From Mesorhizobium sp. GbtcB19 (lineage in GTDB: Bacteria; Pseudomonadota; Alphaproteobacteria; Rhizobiales; Rhizobiaceae), in assembly GCF_019091085.1 (NCBI RefSeq), contig NZ_JAGXJY010000033.1:1-36180 (forward strand): DNA of 36,180 nucleotides, given 5' to 3'. Made by a program: the position numbers and the translations under genes. The first letter of the stretch is position 1. Every line of letters starts with the position of its first letter. The notes beneath the pieces are model-generated. The model did not search any database. It was not told where the DNA came from and saw only the letters and a list, made by a program, of their open reading frames with translations. Positions 30,565 to 36,180 of the stretch are shown here, piece after piece.

Positions 30565-32170
30565 GCTCGAACTGGAGGGTTTGTTTCCCCTCACCGTCGC
30601 CGATGCGCTGCGCCGCACCGCGGCGACGGCTCCCGACATCGAGGCGATCGTCGCGCCGGACGGGCGCATCACCTGGGGCGCCTTGGCTGACGATGTCGCG
30701 CGCGTCAGCGCGGGTCTCGTCGCCCAGGGCATCCGCAAGGGTGATCGCGTCGGGCTCTGCCTGGGAAATTCCGTACAGTGGATGTCGATCTTCCTGGCTC
30801 TCGGCTCGCTCGGCGCCGTCACCGTCCCGATCAACACCCGTTTCGTCGCCAGTGAGATGGCCTATGCGCTGCGCCAGTCGCGGGTCGGCACGCTGATCAC
30901 CTGCGACAGGCTTTTCAAGATCGACTTCATCGCCATGCTGCGGGAGATTTGTCCATCGCTCGACCGCAAGCTGCCGGACGCAGCCGTCCCGAACCTGGTG
31001 AAGGTGATCGTGATCGGCGACGACGTCCCGCAAGGCGCCGTCGGCTGGGATGCGGTCAGGGCCGCCGGCGCGGTCGGCGCGACGCAGCCCCAGGCAGGCA
31101 GCCCCGACGATCCGCTGCTCATCCAGTACACGTCAGGCACGACGTCCTTCCCGAAGGGCGTGTTGCTTACCCACCGCAACATGCTCGCCAACGCCTATTT
31201 CTCGGGTCTGAGAATGGGTCTGAGGCCGGCGGACCGGTTCCACAGCGCGCGGCCCTTCTTCCATGTCGCCGGCACGACGCTGTCGATCCTCTCGGTGCTG
31301 CAGCATGCCGCCACTCTGGTCAGCATGGATCGCTTCGAGGCTGGCGAGGCGTTGCGGCTGATGGAGGCTGGGCGCTGCACGCATTTTTCCGGCAACGACA
31401 CCATGGCGTTGATGCTGCTCAACCATGCCGACCGCGCGCGGCGCAAGCTCAGCCTGCGCGGCGCGTGGCTCGCCGCCTCGCCGACCATCGTGCGGCGGGT
31501 GATCGACGAACTTGGCGCACGCGAATGCGTGGTCGGCTACGGCCTTTCGGAGGCCTCGCCCAATGTTGCGCAATCCTGTTTCTGGGAGTCGGAAGAGATC
31601 AGGGCTAGTGCCGCAATGCGACTGGAGCCAGGTGTGAGCGTACGCATCCGCCGTTCCGACGGCAGCGATGCGGATATCGGCGAGAGCGGCGAGATCCTGG
31701 TGCGTGGCTGGAACGTCATGCTCGGCTATTTCGACAAGCCGAAGGAAACGGCCGAGGCGCTCGGCGCCGAGGGCTGGCTGGCGACCGGCGATCTCGGCTC
31801 CCTCGATGGCAGCGGGCGGCTCACCTTTCTCGGCCGCGCCAAGGAGATCATCCGCGTCGGCGGCGAGGACGTCTCGCCCGCCGATGTCGAGAATGCGTTG
31901 CACCGCCATCCGGCGATACGGCAGGCGGCGGTGGTCGGCGTCCCGGAAGAGCGGCTGGTCGAAGTGCCGGCCGCCTTCGTCATCCTCAATGACGGCCACG
32001 CGGCGGATCCGGAGGAGATCAAGGCCTGGGCCAAGCGCGAGATGGCCGGCTTCAAGGTGCCGCGTCACGTCTGGATCGTCGACAGTTTCGAGAGCATCGG
32101 CATGACGGCCAGCTCCAAGATCCAGAAGAAGCAGCTTGCCGCGCATGCGCGCGGCCTGCTCGGACTTTGA
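30551..32170 (+). CDS. AMP-forming acyl-CoA ligase
   Basis: A 539-residue member of the ANL superfamily. Motifs: the P-loop YTSGTTSFPKGVLLTH (around 190-210), YGLSEASPN in the usual YG-(T/S)E position, GWLATGDLGSLDGSGRLTFLGRAKEIIRVGG, with the Asp that binds ribose, and the C-terminal lysine in TASSKIQKKQL. It activates a carboxylic acid with ATP and CoA. The pocket sequence does not tell chain length. ATG 30551 lies within the end of the hydratase gene and places the normal N-terminus LFPLTVADALRRTAATAPD; the frame is open further upstream but that part reads over the hydratase gene. Confidence 0.92.
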   Translation: MAKAELELEGLFPLTVADALRRTAATAPDIEAIVAPDGRITWGALADDVARVSAGLVAQGIRKGDRVGLCLGNSVQWMSIFLALGSLGAVTVPINTRFVASEMAYALRQSRVGTLITCDRLFKIDFIAMLREICPSLDRKLPDAAVPNLVKVIVIGDDVPQGAVGWDAVRAAGAVGATQPQAGSPDDPLLIQYTSGTTSFPKGVLLTHRNMLANAYFSGLRMGLRPADRFHSARPFFHVAGTTLSILSVLQHAATLVSMDRFEAGEALRLMEAGRCTHFSGNDTMALMLLNHADRARRKLSLRGAWLAASPTIVRRVIDELGARECVVGYGLSEASPNVAQSCFWESEEIRASAAMRLEPGVSVRIRRSDGSDADIGESGEILVRGWNVMLGYFDKPKETAEALGAEGWLATGDLGSLDGSGRLTFLGRAKEIIRVGGEDVSPADVENALHRHPAIRQAAVVGVPEERLVEVPAAFVILNDGHAADPEEIKAWAKREMAGFKVPRHVWIVDSFESIGMTASSKIQKKQLAAHARGLLGL

Positions 32171-32180
32171 GGAGAGCTTC

Positions 32181-33143
32181 GTGCGGATCGAGACACCGGT
32201 CACGCGGCTGCTGGGCATCGACCTGCCGATCATACAGGCCGGCATGTCCTGGGCTTCGTCAAACGCGGCGCTGCCTCTTGCTGTATCGCGCGCCGGCGGC
32301 CTCGGCGTCATCGCGGCTGGTCCGATGTATCGCGACGACCTCGCCGCCGCGATCGATGGGGTTCGCGCGGGTACCGAGCGGACCTTTGCCGTCAATCTGC
32401 CGCTCTATCGGAAAGGCGTGGACGAGATCATCGATCTGCTGATCGAAAAGCGCGTGCCGGTGCTGATCGCCTCGCAGGGCGGGCCGAAAAAATACATCGA
32501 GCGCTTCAAGGCGATCGGTACCGTCTGCCTGCATGTGGTCGCGGGGGCCGAGCATGCGCGCAAGGCGGCCGATGCCGGCGTGGACGGGCTGATCGCGGTC
32601 GGCGGCGAGGCGGGTGGGCATCCGCCGCCGGAACTGGTGTCGACGCTGGTGCTCGGCCGGGCCGTCGCCAAGGCGGTTCCGGATATGCCGCTCATCCTTG
32701 CCGGCGGCTTTGCCGACGGGCGCGGCCTGGCGGCGGCGCTCGCTCTCGGCGCCGGCGCCGCTCAGTTCGGCACCCGCTTCATGCTTTCGAACGAGGCAAG
32801 GCTGCATGACGCCTACCGGCAGCGCCTGCTTGGCGCCTCCATCACCGACACGCTCGTCGTCGGCCGTGGCCTTGGCATGATCCGGGTGCTGAGGAATCGC
32901 TTCGCCGAGGACATGCACAAGGCGGAAGACGGGGGCGCGGACGACGAGACGCGACGCGCGCTCTTTGCCGCCGGCACGCTCAAGGCAGCCGCCTTCGACG
33001 GCGATATCGACCGGGGCAAGCTGGAAGCCGGTCAAAGCGTCGGCCTCGTCGGCGACATACTGCCCGCCGCCGGCATCGTCCGGTCGATCGCCCGCGAATA
33101 CGCCGCCGCCGTGGCCTCTTTGCCGCAAGCGGTCGAACGCTAG
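32181..33143 (+). CDS. Nitronate monooxygenase-like FMN protein (2-nitropropane dioxygenase/FabK superfamily)
   Basis: A 320-residue TIM-barrel flavoprotein. The start is GTG 32181 with GAGGAG upstream and ten bases after the ligase stop. Family marks are LPIIQAGMSWASS, GGLGVIAAG, the active-site loop AVGGEAGGH with its His, LAGGFADGRGLAAALALGAGAAQFGTRF and the FMN phosphate loop. Related enzymes oxidise nitronates or act as enoyl reductases; the EAGGH motif is shared by nitronate monooxygenases. In this operon it could oxidise a CoA thioester or protect against a nitro by-product. Substrate unknown. Confidence 0.87.
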   Translation: MRIETPVTRLLGIDLPIIQAGMSWASSNAALPLAVSRAGGLGVIAAGPMYRDDLAAAIDGVRAGTERTFAVNLPLYRKGVDEIIDLLIEKRVPVLIASQGGPKKYIERFKAIGTVCLHVVAGAEHARKAADAGVDGLIAVGGEAGGHPPPELVSTLVLGRAVAKAVPDMPLILAGGFADGRGLAAALALGAGAAQFGTRFMLSNEARLHDAYRQRLLGASITDTLVVGRGLGMIRVLRNRFAEDMHKAEDGGADDETRRALFAAGTLKAAAFDGDIDRGKLEAGQSVGLVGDILPAAGIVRSIAREYAAAVASLPQAVER

Positions 33144-33158
33144 GAGGGGGAAGCGTCG

Positions 33159-34739
33159 TTGACTGTCCACGACTACATCATCGTCGGCGGCGGGTCCTCG
33201 GGCTGCGTGCTTGCCAACCGGCTGGTGAGCGCGGGCAAGAGCGTCCTGCTCCTGGAGGCCGGGCCGCGCGACGACACGCCGTTCATCCACATTCCGGCGG
33301 CCTTCGTGCGCGTGCTTGGCACCAAGCGCACCTGGATGTACCGGACCGAACCCGAGCCGGGGGCGAATGGCCGCGTGCTGACCGTGCCGCAAGGGCGCAC
33401 GCTGGGCGGCGGCTCGTCGGTCAATGCCATGATCTATATCCGCGGGCAGGCCGAGGACTACGACACATGGCGCGAGCTGGGTTGCGAGGGCTGGGGTTAT
33501 GAGGATGTCCTGCCTGTCTTCCGGCGCAGCGAGGACAACGAGACCTTCTCCAATGCCTTCCACGGTGTCGGCGGCCTGCTCAAGGTCTCGGAGCCGCGCC
33601 ATCGTCATCCGATCAGCTCCGCCTTCGTGCGCGCCGCCCAGGAGGCCGGCCTGTCCCACAATCCCGACTTCAATGGCGCGACGCAGGCCGGTGTCGGTTT
33701 CTATCAGACGACCACCTTCGCGGCTCGCCGCGGCTCGACGGCCGCCACCTATCTGAAAGCAATCCGCCATTCGAAGCTGCTGACGCTGCATGTGGAAGCG
33801 GCTGCCGAGGGGCTCGTGCTCGAAAACGGCGCCGCCGTCGGCATCCGCTATCGCAAGGCCGGACAGGTCATGGAGGCACGCGCCAGGGAGGAGGTCGTGC
33901 TGTGCGCCGGCGCATTGGCGACGCCCAAGCTGTTGATGCTCTCAGGCCTGGGGCCGGGCGCCGGGCTGGCCGGGCTCGGAATTCCCGTCACGCGGCACCT
34001 GCCCGGCGTCGGCGAGAATTTCCAAGACCACATAACCGCTTCCGTCTACGGCATCACCGACCGGCCGATCTCGCTCAAGGGCCAGGATCGTGGACTGCGA
34101 GCCGTCGCGAACGGCCTGAAGTATTTCTTCACGCGTTCGGGTCTCTTGACGTCGAACGTGGTCGAGACGGGCGGTTTCGTCGACACCAACGGGCAGGGCA
34201 GGCCGGATATCCAGTTCCACGTCACGCCGGCCCTGGTCGGAGATGCCACGCGCGAGGCGATGGACGGGCACGGCGTGTCGATCAATCCCTGCATCCTGCG
34301 TCCGGCCTCGCGCGGTAAGGTCTCGCTGCGCAGCCGGGAGGCCAGTGATCCGATCGTTTTCGTCGGCAACAACCTCACGAGCCGCGAAGATGTCGATACG
34401 CTGGTTCGCGGCCTGAAGCTCGCCCGCACCATCCTTGCGGCTCCGTCGATGCGGGCGCTGGGATTTCGCGAGCTTGCGCCGGGCGAAGGCGACAGGACCG
34501 ACGCCGACCTCGAAAATCATGCGCGCTCATTGGCCAAGACAGTCTATCACCCGGCAGGCACCTGCAAGATGGGCGCTGACGAGATGGCCGTTGTCGACAG
34601 CAAGCTCAGGGTCATCGGCGTGCCGCGCCTTCGCGTGGCGGATGCTTCGGTGATGCCGACACTGGTCAGCGGCAACACCAATGCGCCCTGCATCATGATC
34701 GCCGAGCGCTGCGCGGATTTTCTGCTGGCGAACGGTTAA
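33159..34739 (+). CDS. GMC-family FAD oxidoreductase (choline/alcohol dehydrogenase-like)
   Basis: A 526-residue glucose-methanol-choline oxidoreductase. It opens YIIVGGGSSGCVLANRL (FAD Rossmann loop), continues with QGRTLGGGSSVNAMIYIRG, TYLKAIRHSKLLTLH, VLCAGALATPKLLMLSGLG and the C-terminal YHPAGTCKMG with the catalytic His, then VADASVMPTLVSGNTNAP. It would oxidise an alcohol to an aldehyde. TTG 33159, ten bases after AGGAGG, is taken as start because it gives the standard N-terminus; no ATG or GTG lies closer. It is the last gene of the operon, 15 bases after the monooxygenase-like gene. Confidence 0.9.
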   Translation: MTVHDYIIVGGGSSGCVLANRLVSAGKSVLLLEAGPRDDTPFIHIPAAFVRVLGTKRTWMYRTEPEPGANGRVLTVPQGRTLGGGSSVNAMIYIRGQAEDYDTWRELGCEGWGYEDVLPVFRRSEDNETFSNAFHGVGGLLKVSEPRHRHPISSAFVRAAQEAGLSHNPDFNGATQAGVGFYQTTTFAARRGSTAATYLKAIRHSKLLTLHVEAAAEGLVLENGAAVGIRYRKAGQVMEARAREEVVLCAGALATPKLLMLSGLGPGAGLAGLGIPVTRHLPGVGENFQDHITASVYGITDRPISLKGQDRGLRAVANGLKYFFTRSGLLTSNVVETGGFVDTNGQGRPDIQFHVTPALVGDATREAMDGHGVSINPCILRPASRGKVSLRSREASDPIVFVGNNLTSREDVDTLVRGLKLARTILAAPSMRALGFRELAPGEGDRTDADLENHARSLAKTVYHPAGTCKMGADEMAVVDSKLRVIGVPRLRVADASVMPTLVSGNTNAPCIMIAERCADFLLANG

Positions 34740-34804
34740 AGACGATCAGCCAAATCCAGCGAACCGTAAGGCACGGGCCGGCGGCTGTCGCCCAGTCCTG
34801 TTGA

Positions 34805-34823
34805 AACGCCCGCAGTGGGCGTT
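34805..34823 (+). terminator. Candidate terminator of the MarR-controlled operon
   Basis: Perfect 7-bp inverted repeat AACGCCC / GGGCGTT with a 5-base loop, 65 bases after the last stop. No clear T-run follows. The stretch 34740-35375 has no intact gene. It holds this hairpin, a second hairpin, a palindrome, a gene remnant and that gene's terminator hairpin. Confidence 0.5.
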
Positions 34824-34879
34824 CGCCGCGCTCCCTGCGCGAACATCATCGTCCGAGACGCAAAAAGCTCAGCTGCCGG

Positions 34880-34899
34880 GCTCCTCCAAAAGGAGGAGC
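34880..34899. other. Perfect hairpin GCTCCTCC-AAAA-GGAGGAGC
   Basis: Eight-base-pair perfect stem with an AAAA loop, bracketed by CAGCTG on both sides. It may be a second terminator or a structure left by a mobile element end; no transposase is nearby. Function unknown. Confidence 0.5.
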
Positions 34900-34932
34900 G
34901 TTCGCCCAGCTGTTGGCGTAAATTGCACTGAA

Positions 34933-34951
34933 CTTGGCGTAATATGCCAAG
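34933..34951. promoter_or_regulatory. 19-bp operator-like palindrome CTTGGC-GTAATAT-GCCAAG
   Basis: A dyad of two 9-base halves with one mismatch around a central A (CTTGGCGTA-A-TATGCCAAG). A TTGGCGTAA half is repeated at 34913-34921. The position upstream of a truncated gene suggests this was the operator of an importer or catabolic gene now deleted. The regulator is unknown. Confidence 0.45.
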
Positions 34952-35124
34952 AATAGTCGAACCGACACTGCGACGCTGACGGCAACAACGAAGGGGAAGA
35001 CATGGCTGGAGACGGTCATGTCCGAAGTCGCAAAACACCGAAACTAGGCCGGAAGCGCATGAGCCGCTCTTGTAGGCGTGCTGGCGCGTGCCCGTCCGAC
35101 AGCACAGGAATGGGAGTACCTTGA

Positions 35125-35268
35125 TGGCATCGCACCTTCACGCCCGACGTCCATATCCAGACGCAGATTCCGCTCCTGATGATGGACATTGACGATGGCA
35201 AATCGAAGGTGATCGACCAGTTCACGATCTCGAAGAACATCCCGCTGGACGTGCTTCTGGCGAAATGA
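35125..35268 (+). pseudogene. 3' remnant of an unrecognised gene
   Basis: The last 47 codons of a frame ending at TGA 35266 read ...TFTPDVHIQTQIPLLMMDID, then KSKVIDQFTISKNIPLDVLLAK. The composition is protein-like, while an in-frame TGA at 35122 and a shift to a neighbouring frame (EYLDGIAP) just upstream suggest a one-base frameshift and loss of the 5' part. A 9-bp hairpin begins six bases after the stop, as expected of a real gene end. It could be the C-terminus of a periplasmic binding protein; I cannot assign the family with confidence. Confidence 0.45.
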
Positions 35269-35274
35269 CAGCGC

Positions 35275-35300
35275 GGGGGCCGGCCTAGCCACCGGCCCCC
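35275..35300 (+). terminator. Rho-independent-like hairpin after the gene remnant
   Basis: Perfect 9-bp stem GGGGGCCGG / CCGGCCCCC with an 8-base loop, six bases after TGA 35266-35268. There is no strong T-run. Its placement supports the remnant being the true end of a former gene. The next gene starts 75 bases later. Confidence 0.55.
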
Positions 35301-35375
35301 TCAACCCGAAACGCATAGCCAAGCGCGCGCCGCCAAGCGTCGCGCGGGAGGCCGCCTTTTTCCCTGGAGGACGCC

Positions 35376-36180
35376 ATGTCTGCTTCGATCCCCAACTCCG
35401 TTGCCGCGCGCGACAAGGCGTTCGCCTTGCATCCTTTCGTCGATCCGCTCGCCAATATCGAGCCTTTCGTCGTCACCCACGGCAAGGGCGTGCGCGTCTT
35501 CGACGAGGAGGGGCGCGGTTATATCGACGCGGTCGCCGGCCTGTGGTGCGCCTCGCTCGGCTTCGACAATGAAAGGCTGGCGCGCGCGGCCTACGAGCAG
35601 ATGCGCAAGCTGCCCTTCTACCATGCCTTCACCGGCAAGACGAACGTGCCGCTGGTCGACCTGTCGGAGCGGCTGATCCAGCTCGCGCCGGCGCCGATGA
35701 GCAAGGTCTTCCTCGCCAATTCCGTCTCGGAAGCCAACGACCCCCCCATCAAGCCGATCTGGTACTACAACAATGCGCTCAAGCGCTCCCAGAAGAAGGA
35801 GGTCATCGGACGCGCGCGCGGCTATCACGGCATCACGTTGGCGACAGCCTCCGTCACCGGCCAGGTCGTCAACCACACTTCGTTCGACGTGCCGCTCGCC
35901 CGCTTCCACCATGTGCAAACGCCGCTCTTCTACCACAACGGCCTGCCCGGCGAGAGCGAGGAGGACTATGCCAGCCGCTGCGCCAAGGAACTCGACGACC
36001 TGATCATCGCGGAAGGGCCCGACACCGTGGCGGCGATGTTCATGGAGCCGATCATGGGCGGCGGCGGCGTCATCGTGGCGCCGCGCGCCTACTACGAGAA
36101 GATCCAGGCGGGGCTGCGCCCTCACCACGTTCTGGTGGGGGGCGACGGAGGGGTCTGCGGCTTCGGCCGCCCCCGCCCCT
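35376..36180 (+). CDS. Class III PLP aminotransferase (partial, C-terminus off the right edge)
   Basis: The first 268 residues of an aspartate-aminotransferase-fold class III enzyme. The ATG at 35376 follows CTGGAGG. It matches the omega-amino-acid:pyruvate/putrescine group: VAGLWCASLGFDNERLARAA, LPFYHAFTGKTN, GYHGITLATASVTG, MFMEPIMGGGGVIVAP. Several positions that are nearly invariant are changed: SGSEAND--IK reads SVSEANDPPIK, and LLVADEVICGFGRTGN reads VLVGGDGGVCGFGRPRP at the edge. Flanking sequence is normal, so either the read is poor here or the gene is decaying. The Schiff-base lysine lies beyond the window. It differs from the aminotransferase at 9530-10894, so it is a separate paralogue. 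Confidence 0.8.
   Translation, partial: MSASIPNSVAARDKAFALHPFVDPLANIEPFVVTHGKGVRVFDEEGRGYIDAVAGLWCASLGFDNERLARAAYEQMRKLPFYHAFTGKTNVPLVDLSERLIQLAPAPMSKVFLANSVSEANDPPIKPIWYYNNALKRSQKKEVIGRARGYHGITLATASVTGQVVNHTSFDVPLARFHHVQTPLFYHNGLPGESEEDYASRCAKELDDLIIAEGPDTVAAMFMEPIMGGGGVIVAPRAYYEKIQAGLRPHHVLVGGDGGVCGFGRPRP

Noticed and set aside
32259..33791. Open minus-strand frame (510 codons) opposite the nitronate-monooxygenase-like and GMC genes
   Set aside because: Same reason: antisense to genes with intact motifs.
35002..35124. 40-codon ORF with an AAGGGGAAGAC leader upstream of the gene remnant
   Set aside because: Basic, low-complexity translation with no recognisable features; in the same frame as the remnant but does not resemble a signal peptide or N-terminal domain.
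1..36180. tRNA, rRNA, CRISPR arrays, integrases, transposases, riboswitches
   Set aside because: Looked for in gene-free gaps and at gene boundaries; no cloverleaf, repeat-spacer pattern, transposase motif or conserved aptamer was recognised.

Overview
The window is GC-rich, densely coded DNA of the kind found in metabolically versatile soil Alphaproteobacteria. Codon choice, IclR/MarR/LysR control and several ABC importers per 30 kb fit the Rhizobiales, Mesorhizobium/Phyllobacteriaceae-like (inference from style, not a marker gene). It is an accessory catabolic region for nitrogen-containing small molecules. I see no rRNA, tRNA, CRISPR, phage or intact insertion sequence.

Region 1 (1-5036, minus strand): an N,N-dimethylformamidase-like large subunit is followed by a complete taurine/sulfonate-type ABC importer (binding protein, permease, ATPase running off the left edge). 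Upstream lie a perfect 14-bp palindrome and the last ~68 codons of a dead LysR regulator.

Region 2 (5037-14000, minus strand): a seven-gene catabolic operon runs aldehyde dehydrogenase, NTF2-like protein, class III aminotransferase, dihydroorotate-dehydrogenase-like flavoprotein, DUF6282-type metal hydrolase, cupin, acetylpolyamine amidohydrolase. Paralogous IclR regulators sit at both ends. Repeated AAACGAT / TAATTCGGAA elements sit at two internal promoter regions and at the promoter of the second IclR gene.

Region 3 (14047-18578, plus strand): divergent from the second IclR gene is a polyamine-type ABC importer (ATPase, binding protein, two permeases). It probably feeds region 2.

Region 4 (18654-23549, minus strand): a second polyamine-type ABC importer (binding protein, ATPase, two permeases) with its own acetylpolyamine amidohydrolase as last gene.

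Region 5 (23738-34739, plus strand): a MarR regulator, then nine genes in tight succession: hydroxylysine-kinase-like phosphotransferase, PLP phospho-lyase, HMG-CoA-lyase-like protein lacking the signature cysteine, two enoyl-CoA hydratase-family proteins, class III CoA transferase, acyl-CoA ligase, nitronate-monooxygenase-like flavoprotein and GMC oxidoreductase. Two near-identical ~37-bp dyads, one before the MarR gene/importer and one before the kinase, suggest MarR controls uptake and catabolism together. The simplest reading is import, deacetylation, phosphorylation of an amino-alcohol, loss of phosphate and ammonia, then CoA-dependent breakdown. This is the best candidate for an undescribed pathway.

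Region 6 (34740-36180): hairpins, an operator-like palindrome, a truncated gene 3' end with its own terminator hairpin, and the start of a third class III aminotransferase. Its sequence deviates from the family at normally invariant positions, which may be low-quality sequence at a contig end.
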